NCBI RefSeq assembly: GCF_024679245.1
Contig: NC_090177.1
Location: 19,865,950 to 19,929,949, forward strand
From: Pseudorasbora parva
Lineage: Eukaryota > Chordata > Actinopteri > Cypriniformes > Gobionidae
Direction: 5' to 3'
DNA: 64,000 nt
The notes beneath the pieces were generated by a model. The model did not search any database. It saw nothing but the letters and a program-made list of their open reading frames with translations, and was not told where the DNA came from. Below are positions 39,301 through 64,000 of the stretch, one piece after another. Both the position numbers and the translations under genes were made by a program. Position 1 is the first letter of the stretch. Each line of letters starts with the position of its first letter.

Positions 39301-42300
39301 TCCACATCCACTTTAGGCTCAAAGAGTGCCGGTCAAAAAGACTCCAGCTCCAGCAGAGGCCCGAAGCCCTACAGGTATGTATTTTTGTCCATCATAGTGA
39401 GTTTTAGCAGACTTTTATTCAAAAGTTTGGGGTCAGCGATTTAGAAAACGGTTTTAATAGAAGAAGCATGCTCATAAAGGCTGCCGTTATTTGATCAAAT
39501 ACAGTGATGCAGTAAAAACAGTAATTTTATGAAATATTACAATTTTAGAACTTTTATTTTATCTTAATATATTGTAAAATAAGTTTCCTTTGAATTTTCA
39601 ACACCAATACTCCAGTCTTCAGTGTCACATGATCCAGAAATCATTCTAATATGATTTGATTCTAAGATGATTTGCTGCTCAAGAATCATTTCTTATCAAT
39701 GTTAAATATGGTTATGCTACTTAATATTGTTTTTTTATTGATTATATAAAAATGTCAGCATTTATTTGAAATATAAATCTTTTGTAACATTGTAAATGTC
39801 TTTAATGTCACTTTTGAAAAATTTCAATGCATTCTAGCTGAATGGAAAAAGGTGGAACCACTTTACAATAAAGTTTTATTGGTTAACATTAGTTTACTAC
39901 TTAAGTTAACATGAACTAAGAGTGAACAATAGCTTTACATAATTTATTAATCTTATTTTTCAACATTTATTTATACATCAATAAAATCAAATGTATTTGT
40001 TCATATTAGCTAATGTACTGTGAATTAACATCAACAAACATTGAACAGCTGGATTTTTTTATTAACCAACATTAACAAAGATGAATAAATACTGTAATAA
40101 ATGTATTGATCGTTGTTAGTTAATACATTAATATTAACAAATGAGACCTTAAGTATTACACAAAAAAAACTATACTCACCCTAACTTTTACATGGTAGTG
40201 TGAAATAGTTAAAGTTTAAGACTTCAATTTCATCTTATCTTTTTTTGTATGGTTTGTGCCTGCAGGAAGTGCCTTCTCTCCAGATCCATCAGTGCTCCGT
40301 GATGTTCTACTGGTCAATGGAGCAACATCTCGTGCACCGACCTGTCTCCCAGGCAGAGGAACTTCTGTTTACTCCGTAATACTGAATTCCCATTCATTTT
40401 CTTAATTTTGAATTTTGAACTCCATCAAAAAAAAAAAAAAATGTAAATGCCTTGTTCACATCAGGCTCAAAGAGTACCAGTTAAGAAGCCTCAAACGAAT
40501 GATTTAGCAGCCGGCAAAGCTTCTGCAGGTAAGCGTATATACACAACATTCAGCTTTGCCATCATAAGAATAAATTACATTATAAAATATATTAAAAAAC
40601 AATGTTTGGTCAAATAAACGCAGCCTTTGTGAGTATAGATTTCCTTCAAAAACATTTTAATTTTACTGACCCCAAATTTTTGTACTGTATATGCTGTTAT
40701 AGGTTACAGAACTTTATTATGTGTAATTTGAATCTCTTCTCATCCTATAAGATTGATTTGAATGTCATGCAACCCTTTAGGAAGTGCTGTGTACTTCTCC
40801 CCTGACCCCGCAGCCCTGCGCAGTATTCTACTGAACGAAGGTATAAGGGCTTCTGGAGAAACACCCAGAGTTTCAACCTGTCCCACTGGCAGAGGAACCT
40901 CCATTTATTCAGTGAGTCTTCTCAAAGTGATTCAACTTTCAGTTGTGTGCTAGAATAAAGGCATTTTGACTAATGTAACTTTAATTATCTCAGGCCCAGA
41001 GAGTCCCAGTGAAGAAGAATAAGCCAGAAGCCACGGCGGCAGCAGCAGCTTCTCAGTGTAAGTTTCACTAGCCATGTTTCCATCCACCCGTTTCTATGAA
41101 CATTTTGAGAAATTGCATAAAAAAGCTGGATGGAAATGACAAGATGCCCATAAATTCTGACAATGTGCAAAAAAACTACAATGTAAAACTAATTTAGCGA
41201 GTAAATCTCTTGAAGCACAACAAAAATGTCTCGCATGATTGCATTCCCAAACACCAGGCATCCGAACATAAGATAACATGTCAGCGTTTATTGTGTTTTG
41301 TCTGTGTGCTCTGAGACACAAATCATTTATGATGTAGGTTAAAAGATTGCAGTAACTTCCTTTTTTTAAATTAGATATGTTATAACATATGGAATGGAAG
41401 CAATATTCATATTCCAATTTTGCACACAAGTTACATTCGCAACTTTAGATAGAAATGCAGCTAATCTCCATCGTTTCTTTTCCTTCATCGTCATGCTTTA
41501 TTGCCTATAAATCACTGTTTCTCTGCTGTGGTGCAGGTGCAAATAGAACACCAGTGATGAAATGGACACCGCAGCGGGTGGCGAACACCAAACCACAGTC
41601 AATGGTAAATGTTCTCTTGTCTTGGTTTGTAGTTTTTGAAACCATTTGTATCCCAGGCTAATTTTTACTATTTCTGTTTACAGCGGAAGCTTCTTACCAC
41701 CCAAAAGATGTCCAGTTTAAGGGGCTCTCTAGGTTTGTGTGGAGGCCACCAACCCAGTACTGGACTCTTGATGTGCCATGAGGTAAAACGGGCCCAGGAT
41801 GCAGAACCCTTGACATTTACTTGATCTTCATAATAGAATGGCATGTTAACACTGGGTGTTGATTGTGTTGAAGGGGGAGGATGTTGTTCAAAGGTTATTT
41901 AAGGACCAAGATCAGATGGACGATGGCCGAATAGAACAAGATGAGGCTACTTCGCAACAGTTAATGAAATGTCACCAAACTGTACGATTGCTTTAACTAT
42001 AAAACATTACTTTATGCATCACTGGTCTAATCTCACGAGTAAAACACGAGTAATCTCACATTGTCTTTTCTTCATGCAGGCTGAAGCTCAATCAAGAATT
42101 AAAGAAAAGTCAGATTCAAATCATTGCCACACTGCGAACAAAGGCAAGAAAACAGCCCAGCCATTCATACAAGCTGCACACAGAGGGTCAGTCATTGTTT
42201 TCTCATCAAGCCAAAGACTTGGATCAGACCGGTCTCAGGATACTCTGAAGAGCACTGGTGCTGGTGCCGCTCTGCAGCTCTCTGAAGATCGGCATACATC

Positions 42301-43732
42301 CCATAACGCACTACCACCTTTATCAGACCAAAGAAATGGATCACAGATCCATCCTAGCTTAGACCGGATTAAGCAAAGCCACACAAAAGGTAACCATGCC
42401 ATCCAAAGTGAAATTAAAATCCACCTTTTTGTCCGTTTTCTTGTACCACGCAGTGGTGCAAATACAGTTTTAAAGGACAACTCCGGGGAATTTTAAGGGT
42501 TAATCTTGATCATTATACCTTTGTGAGTACAGTCTATAGGGGAAAAAAACGAACCGGATTGGTGCTTGCTACACAGAGTTATTACAGTTAATGCCCAGAG
42601 CTCCCACTCAGCTAAAATGGCAGTTATGGGGGCATAAACGTAAAGGGTGTCTTTGTGCCTCTTAACAGACACAAAATGCAATTAAAATGTCTGTCTAACA
42701 TAAACAGGTCCCTTACATGACAATAAAATGTTTAGCCATTTAGCCATTGTTTAAATTCACCTAAACGGTGTGTTTTACGGCTAGTTGTATCTCACGCTGA
42801 AGTCCCGTGGGAGCCTCACGATCGGATCATCACTCTATGATGTCCGGTTCACGAATGAAGCATTCTTTTTAGTGAACCGATCGAACCAGTTCACCAAATC
42901 GGACTGAATCATTCTAAAACAGTTTGCGTCTCAAATCAGCGCTGACCACACAAGTTACTTTAGTTGCTCACTTTCTGACATGATTGACAGTCCCTCCGAA
43001 TAGAAATAAACTAATGTCTTGAATTATATGTTGAAACACCAACCGTTCACTGACCTGAGACATGTTTTACTGAGAGATCTGATGAACTCACAAGCAGCTG
43101 ATACTGAGCATGTGCAAGTAATTGAACGAGCAGCGGTTCTCGGATCAGCAGTACAGAATCGAAAACCGTTTCTTTCGGACACTCTGTGGGTACAGTCTAT
43201 AGAAAAATAAACAAACCGGATTGGTCCTTGCAACACAAAGATATGATGATCAGGATGAACTTAAAAATTCTCCGGAGTTGTCCTTTAAATCACCATATCT
43301 GTCCAACGTTATCAATTAAAGACATTTAAGCATTTGTAGTAGTAACATTTCACGCTATGGTTGTAATGTTTCCATCTGTCTGTAGCTCCTACTGATACAC
43401 ACTCTACCGCTGTGACTGCTCTGCGGCGGCGTCATACGCCTCTGGAGGAGATGATTCTGGATGAGGAGTGTGCTACGTACACATCTCGCCTGCTTTCCTG
43501 CCCACTGCAGCCCCGCTGTGGCAACCCGGTGGCCACCACACTTCTGTTTCAAGACTCTACTGTGAGTGATTGTTCTGTTCTCAATTTTGCATGACGAACT
43601 AAGCTGTTTGTCAAATTGAATAGCTGTTGATGCATCTTATTTCTGTCTTCTCTATAGAGTTTTTCACCCATTGGCCTGTCCTCACTGGTGCATTTTAATT
43701 CGGTTCCTTCTGGTTCCTCAATCAGAGCATAA
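36340..43732 (+). CDS. troap: Trophinin-associated protein (tastin)
   Basis: Eighteen coding exons (36340-36395, 36893-36919, 37544-37760, 38043-38505, 38625-38755, 38935-38980, 39058-39197, 39317-39374, 40266-40375, 40465-40528, 40781-40911, 40994-41057, 41537-41604, 41684-41782, 41874-41981, 42080-42389, 43386-43561, 43658-43732) join in frame to 780 aa; human tastin is 778 aa. Tastin is a cytoplasmic, microtubule-linked protein needed for spindle integrity and implicated in trophinin-mediated adhesion. Evidence for the call: the DPAALRSILxxEG motif, the EDVVQRLFKDQ segment, and the C-terminus with LDEECATYTSRL and NPVATTLLFQD, all close to tastin. Three tandem repeats (about residues 314-503) each read FSPDP.ALRSIL...GRGTSIYS|AQRVPVKK. 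The protein is mostly basic and disordered with no enzyme domain. The 27-nt second coding exon is inferred from splice sites and phase. Fast divergence makes the name slightly less secure. Confidence 0.85.
36420..36600 (+). repeat. Interspersed fish repeat in troap intron
   Basis: Phrases CCCATTCCTGTTCCTGGAGA, CTAACACACCTGGTTGTCTG and CAGGGTTGGAGCTGGATTTT identify a very common palindromic teleost repeat whose two ends mirror each other. Confidence 0.6.
36995..37340 (+). repeat. MITE fragment (GGGTTAGTTTACCC family)
   Basis: Starts AAGGGTTAGTTTACCCAAAA and continues ATTCTGTCATTAATTACCCG, matching the start of the elements at 4376 and 55481. The right terminus is missing. Confidence 0.65.
39405..39840 (+). 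repeat. R1-family interspersed repeat in troap intron
   Basis: Contains TTCAAAAGTTTGGGGTCAGC, CCAGTCTTCAGTGTCACATG, TTTGCTGCTCAAGAATCATT and GCATTTATTTGAAATATAAA, in the order seen in the other copies. Confidence 0.75.
39855..40165. repeat. Palindromic MITE-like repeat in troap intron
   Basis: Begins ACCACTTTACAATAAAGTTT. It contains mirrored TTAACATTAGTTTACTACTT and TAACCAACATTAACAAAGAT segments and ends near AACAAATGAGACCTTAAGTA. No coding capacity. Confidence 0.6.
42474..43284. mobile_element. 811-bp non-autonomous DNA element with TTAA target duplication
   Basis: Starts AGGACAACTCCGGGGAATTT and ends in the matching inverted repeat (ATTCTCCGGAGTTGTCCT), with TTAA on both sides (42470-42473 and 43285-43288). 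Inner repeats GTACAGTCTATAG and CGGATTGGT appear near both ends. TTAA duplication is characteristic of piggyBac- and Kolobok-type elements. There is no transposase. It sits in the troap intron before exon 43386-43561. Confidence 0.8.
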
Positions 43733-43903
43733 AGGCAGATGTACTACAGCACATTTGAGTTAGTATTTCTAGTTGCACTTTTGATTCACTGTTGACAACA
43801 TGACAACTCTTTTTATACTGAACACTTTCATCATTTTTATGCTAAACTTGTCACTGACTGGAAACACTGTGTGGTTTCAGCTTGTCTCTTGTGTAAAGTG
43901 TAC

Positions 43904-43909
43904 AATAAA
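43904..43909 (+). terminator. Poly(A) signal for troap
   Basis: AATAAA 172 bp after the troap stop codon, followed by T-rich sequence. It gives a short, plausible 3' UTR. Confidence 0.7.
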
Positions 43910-43984
43910 TCTATATATAAACACAAAGTTTGTTCTTTTCCTGAATAATGCTATTACAAGGTTCTAGATGTTTATGCAATCACA

Positions 43985-44345
43985 AATAATGATATGACAT
44001 GGATAGCAGTACCCAAGGTTTCCCAGTAGAACATTGCCCAAAGCATCGCACTGCCTCTGCCGGCGTTTCGTCCTTCCATAGTGAATCCTGGTGCCATGTG
44101 TTCTCCAGGTAAGCGACGCACACGCACCCAGCCATCCAGGTGATATAAAAGAAACCGCGATTAATCAGACCAGGCCACCATCTTCCATTGCTCAGTGGTC
44201 TAGTTCTGATGATCATGTGCCCACTATTGGTGCATTCGGCAGTGGACAGGGGTCAGCATGAGCACCACCTTTCTATCAGAACCAGCATTAACTTCATGAG
44301 CAATTTGAGCTACAGTAGCTTGTCTGTTTGATTGTACCACAAGAG
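43985..44345 (-). mobile_element. Tc1-like relic fragment (relic B lineage)
   Basis: The minus-strand reading matches the same lineage as relic B: the CCCAGTAGAACATTGCCCAA complement, AGAACACATGGCACC complement and TTGATTGTACCACAAGAGCC. Only the central third of the transposase gene remains and it is frameshifted. Confidence 0.75.
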
Positions 44346-44429
44346 CCAAACTTCACATGTCAGTAGTTATAATTTTATGCCTGAATGGTCTTCTTAAAAA
44401 AGAGAATTTTTTTTTTTTTACAAATTAAA

Positions 44430-44434
<5 letters not shown>

Positions 44435-44491
<57 letters not shown>
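44435..44491. repeat. TA microsatellite
   Basis: A pure TA run of about 28 units. Confidence 0.95.
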
Positions 44492-44498
<7 letters not shown>

Positions 44499-45460
44499 TT
44501 TTTAGTTAGTTAAAAGCCACATTTAAATAAACTACAAATGCCATTTCTAGAAAAGTTGATATCTTGTAAAATGCCATACAATCCACAAAAACCTTTTTTA
44601 AATACTTTTAACCATTATTTAATGGAAAAAATACAAAGAAAAGTTTTGACTGACCAACACTGTATTTTGTAAATGTAAACGATTTTGCTGGCTGCAACAT
44701 GCTATGAAAACATTGGGACAGCGGCAAATTTAAAGTGAAAAGCTTATAGAATATTCAAGGTAATCTCCACAATAAGCAGGTAAAATGGTAATAGGAGAGG
44801 ATATCGTGATTGAGTGTAAAAGATGGCAAAGCAAAGCTGGGTCATGGAATCTCAATTATTATAGATCAGTGGTCATAGGTTAGCTAATTAGTTCATTTTC
44901 ATTTCATTAAAGAGACTTGCCAAACAACTCAAAAATATTACATTTCTCAATCAAAGATTGCAAAGAATTAAGGTATTTCACCATTTACCATACATAAAAT
45001 TGTATTTAAAAAAAATAGATTAAGGAAATCCAGAAAAATCACTGTCTGTATAGGGCCACTGGGCCAGGCAGGAGACCTCTGTTGAATGTTCTTGACCTTT
45101 GAGGCCTCAGATGGCACTGCATGAGAAACCATCATGCTACAGTGTTAAATATAGCCATGTGCTCAGTAGTACTTTGGAAATCCGTTTTCACTTAACACAG
45201 CCTGCCACTACATCAAGGAATGTCACTTGAATCTACTCAAGGAGAAACTATTCATCTATTCAATACAGAGATGCTGCCGATTCCTCTGGGCCTGAGATCA
45301 TCTCAGATGGTCTAAAACCTTGCTTACCGATGGTCTAAATCCTGCTGTATAGGGGACCCCCCACCACCACACAGTTTTGATGTCTCCTTCATCTGGCACA
45401 CCTGATCAGTTTAAGAGACTGCAAGATTAAAATTAAGTCGCAGCCCACTTTTATTTTTTT

Positions 45461-45463
<3 letters not shown>

Positions 45464-45525
<62 letters not shown>
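45464..45525. repeat. TA microsatellite
   Basis: A pure TA run of about 30 units. Confidence 0.95.
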
Positions 45526-45529
<4 letters not shown>

Positions 45530-46415
45530 TATATAAATTATTTTAAAGGAGCTGTGTGTAAGAAATGTATTTCAATCAATCATAAAATGGCCCTGATATG
45601 TCACTAGACTATGTTACTATATGTAACAAGAAATCATGTTAATTTCACATTTTTATATCACTGACAACAGTAGTCCGGCCAGGATAGTCATTTAAAAGTT
45701 GCTGTTGCAGCCCTCAAGTGATTTTAATGTTGTCATGTTGTGTTTTGGCCTGAAGCTCCACGCTCCACCTATCGACCAATCACAAAGTCAGTAGTGTTTT
45801 GGCATCTGGGTTGTAAGCTATTACTCTAGTTAGCACAGCTGCAGCTACAAATGTTCTTGCTGGATCCTGCAGCATATCTGGCAACCTCCAGTCAAGGGGG
45901 AGGGGGAGAAGGGATACACCGCTCTACAGTCATCTGAAAGTGATTGGTTGCATACACTTTCTTTAAAACAGCAAATTTATTTCACAAGAATTGTTGACAC
46001 ACACACAAACACAGGCCCACTGTCACAATTTAAATTTAACGAATAATACCGATAAATAAGGCCTATATAAGGTAAGACAATTAAATAGCATTCCAAAACT
46101 AGTTTTTGTTAATACAATAAAGTAGCCACCACATTCATTAAAAAATATAAAAAATAACATTGAGAGAGGAAAACATTGGAGACATTTTCTTTTTACTTTT
46201 GTCAGTTAAAGACAGGTTAAAATGAATTAACTAAACATACTCTTGATTTTATTGCATTTTACAAAATGTCCTAGCTTTTCTGAAAATGGGGTTGTATTCT
46301 AAATAAATATTCAAATAAAACATAACATTATGTAACATCGAGACATGGCAGACTTAATATTTTTTTTCTGATTTATTAAGTATGCAACCTTTGCTGTGTA
46401 ATTAAAGTTGATACT

Positions 46416-46425
46416 TTATATTTAG
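46416..46425 (+). promoter_or_regulatory. MEF2-like site upstream of pfkm
   Basis: TTATATTTAG fits the MEF2 consensus YTAWWWWTAR, about 200 bp before the pfkm ATG. It is plausible for a muscle gene, but a 10-bp A+T-rich match is weak evidence on its own. Confidence 0.3.
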
Positions 46426-46626
46426 CTGAGTCAGAGGGTGTGTGACTGTGGTGTTTGTGTTTGTGAATGTGAAATGAAATCCAGGGGGTGGGCACAAATC
46501 ACTGGAACACTTTCCTATTAAACCCTTCCTTCTGGAGCCCCTGGCTTTGAGAGACGGCGCTAGCACGTCTTTCATTTGCCTACTTTTCCAATTCCCTCTG
46601 CCACTAATTTCTGGAATACCTGAACC

Positions 46627-61921
<15,295 letters not shown>

Positions 61922-62087
61922 TCATAAACGAAAATGAGGATGGACAGATGTGATTGACTACACAGAGCATCTTAACAAACATGTGAAAGGACGAGTGATC
62001 ATGAATGTATCTATTTGTTAACCTGTCTTAGAGTCTTATTCTTTCATTTTGTTTGTAATTATGGTAATACTGTATTGCAATATGCAA

Positions 62088-62093
62088 ATTAAA
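62088..62093 (+). terminator. Poly(A) signal for pfkm
   Basis: ATTAAA, the common variant, lies 167 bp after the pfkm stop codon and is followed by an A+T-rich tail. Confidence 0.5.
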
Positions 62094-63050
62094 ATAATCT
62101 TATTATTAAATGCCCTTGGTTTTCTTTTATATATGTAAAACATTATACCAAAATGCATTTTACAATATACCAACATACAAGTAGTAACATGCATTTTTCA
62201 ACACACATGCATGACTAAAAGAGTAATGTAAATAATGTAAGAGAAGCGTAAAATACAATTTTGCACACTTCCCTATTTATCCAAGATACTGTCCCATAAG
62301 TCTCCAACTAGGTTCACCACCAGATGTCAGTCATGAATAGATCATCTTTGATATTACAAAATCATATCTGATATTATCAGTATTTGTATTATTTCTCCCT
62401 TAGATTATCAGAACAGTAATCACCAGCTGTTTTAGTTTAATGCACTGCTTTGGTGAAAAGCTCCTATTACACTTTAGGCCTACTATTTTTCTGATTGAAA
62501 AGCTTTTGATTAATGTTGGGGGGAAACAGCAAGAATATCTGAATAAAATTATACTATTCTAAGTTAAATTATTCCAGTCAGTCTCTCTCTCTTTCTCACG
62601 CCATTTCATAGTACTTGTCATATTACCTTATATTGAACTTGGGCTGTCAGTGATTCTTTTGTGTTCATAAAATGATGGTCTTGGATAACATGAAACCGAG
62701 TAAATAAAGGCAGAATTTTCATATTGACTATAAAATAATAATAGACTAAGTATAAAATAAGAAAACGTGGGACTCCGTTGAGAAATGAAACTTTTAGGGG
62801 AAAATACTTTTATTTTGCCTGCTGTCAACCGTTTACCCAACCGGAAGCGGAGCAGATCAACTTCAGAGGATATCAAGAGGTCGCTGAGGAGTGTGGGACG
62901 GTGGCGGACTGTGTTAATGTCTGCCTACTCATTAGTAAGGTGCGTGTCCCCTGTGTCCGCTTCGGTCGCCCGTTTAGGAATGTGCCCTATGGCACTGGCT
63001 TTTGTGTAAATCGCGAGGAAGGCGCGTTTGTAAAGAATTAGCTATTTTCG
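62094..63050. other. Intergenic DNA after pfkm
   Basis: A+T-rich to 62760, then rising G+C and CpG content toward the putative promoter. Two overlapping open frames at 62778-63041 show no protein features and are probably promoter-proximal noise. Confidence 0.4.
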
Positions 63051-63297
63051 GCGCGCGCGCTGTCATTTTCACCCATCGGTTGCCAAACGTCGGAGCCTGA
63101 GCCGTATTTGTCGAAGCACTGATAGCTAGCCAGCTAACGTTAGTTAGCAGGAGAACTAGCCCATTCGGTGGCTAGCCAGCCAGCTCGCACTCTGAGCTTT
63201 CATCACCGAGTACCCAATAAATTCATCTTCTTTAATCGGACCGTCCTCTGTGCGTATTCTGGTGTATAAGTGAACTACTCGATCGGCTAGAAGGGTG
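63050..63297 (+). promoter_or_regulatory. CpG-rich putative promoter / 5' UTR of the next gene
   Basis: Contains GGCGCGCGCGCTGTC near 63050, repeated CTAGCCAGC-type phrases near 63125-63185, and no TATA box, as in CpG-island promoters. A donor-like AAGG|GTGAGT at 63295 could end an alternative 5' exon. Confidence 0.4.
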
Positions 63298-63351
63298 AGT
63301 CGAGGGGGGCAGGGAGAGAACGACGGAGGCGCGGTGAGCCAGGAGCGGCCG

Positions 63352-63465
63352 ATGAGTTCAGACCAGGGCGGAGAGTCGCAGCTGCAGGAGGAGGCTGAGC
63401 CGGGACCCAAAACCCGTGGGGAGGACGAGATCACACCCGGGACCGGGGGAGACTCGAGCGTCATG
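63352..63465 (+). CDS. Possible first coding exon of an unrecognised gene
   Basis: ATG at 63352, in a purine-rich but not ideal context, opens 38 codons reading MSSDQGGESQLQEEAEPG onward to SSVM. It is followed by a perfect donor (ATG|GTGAGT at 63466). The peptide is acidic, Glu/Gly-rich and probably disordered. The rest of the gene would lie beyond the window. Not recognised; the CpG-rich context supports a gene start, but the alternative donor at 63295 would skip this ATG. Confidence 0.4.
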
Positions 63466-64000
63466 GTGAGTCGGGGCCTCTTCACCCCTCCCCAACAGGA
63501 CTATCGGTCTCTGTCCATTGCCCTTCTTAAAAATAGGGTCATAGGAAGTATGATCGCTCGCTATATAAGGCCATCGGTCGGTTCACACAGCTTGCAAGCT
63601 CTGACATCACCTAAATTGCAAGTTGGCCATGTTGTTGAAGACGCTTCTTGTTGTCAATTGACAGGATGATTCATTAAGCTCTCAGTTGGCCCGCTTACAA
63701 AGGCCATTTCTAATCTGCAGCTGAACTTTGCATCATGTTTGTGGTTTTAAGATTGTTCTGTCGCGCACACAGACGACAGTTCACCGAAATAAAAATTAAT
63801 TTCCACACCTTGGTGTTGGTCAAAACCCACATGAACGTAAAATGAGATGTTAGGCAGAATGACAGCAGCAGACCCCATTCTCTTCCATTGGAAAAAAAAG
63901 ATGCATTGCAAGTGAATGGAGACTGAGGCTGTCAGTCCCTCACATCCTAACCAATATATGGGGTTGTTTTGTAAGATGGACCCAGAAAACATTAACATAA
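63466..64000. other. Putative intron 1 of the last gene
   Basis: No exon seen. About 63770-63990 resembles a common fish repeat (CATTGCAAGTGAATGGAGAC). Confidence 0.35.

Larger units (their letters stand above)
44346..46400. other. troap-pfkm intergenic DNA
   Basis: Repeat-like and A+T-rich. It includes two TA microsatellites, an unidentified segment at about 45040-45400 that looks like old transposon DNA, and a stretch at about 45545-46000 beginning AAAGGAGCTGTGTGTAAG that resembles the MITE family at 32068. No gene was found. Confidence 0.4.

Noticed and set aside
63295..63669. A 124-codon frame starting at 63295
   Set aside because: It would start at GTG and read through a strong splice donor at 63466. 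The ATG at 63352 with splicing at 63465 is preferred.

Overview
The window is vertebrate nuclear DNA, most likely from a cyprinid-type teleost (zebrafish or carp relative). Genes are split by GT-AG introns, introns and intergenic DNA are packed with fish-type Tc1/mariner elements, MITEs and A+T-rich microsatellites, and the proteins match vertebrate orthologues nearly residue for residue. Four genes can be rebuilt exon by exon, all on the + strand: arf3 (874-5851), phf8 (24905-33291), troap/tastin (36340-43732) and pfkm (46627-61921). A possible first coding exon of a fifth, unrecognised gene lies near 63352. ARF3, TROAP and PFKM lie in the same human region (12q13), which supports these orthology calls. 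PHF8 is X-linked in human, so its position here reflects a lineage difference.

Layout. 1-870: MITE-derived DNA ending in a large hairpin just upstream of the arf3 start exon. 874-6952: arf3 with its 3' UTR and poly(A) signal; intron 3 holds a decayed LINE and a palindromic MITE. 7136-8711: a decayed Tc1-like element. About 8905-20160: a second, older Tc1-like transposase relic split by a 10.2-kb element with CACTG...CAGTG ends and a TG target duplication. That element carries 5' subterminal duplications, a foldback, exon-like islands, a 6.4-kb minisatellite and seven 73-bp 3' subterminal repeats. 20160-23640: a third Tc1-like relic and A+T-rich DNA with a GATA microsatellite. 23640-35000: phf8. 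35880-43910: troap with a compact promoter. 43910-46626: Tc1 relic and TA microsatellites. 46627-62093: pfkm, with another Tc1-like element in intron 3, a CT microsatellite that is the splice tract of exon 7, and several nested MITEs. 63050-64000: a CpG-rich putative promoter and first exon.

The genes are independent housekeeping or tissue genes and not an operon: membrane-traffic GTPase, histone demethylase, mitotic/adhesion cytoskeletal protein, and muscle phosphofructokinase. The most unusual structure is the 10.2-kb CACTA/EnSpm-like composite. I found no transposase in it; its exon-like islands and minisatellite suggest a non-autonomous element that captured host sequence. That reading is inference and needs database comparison.
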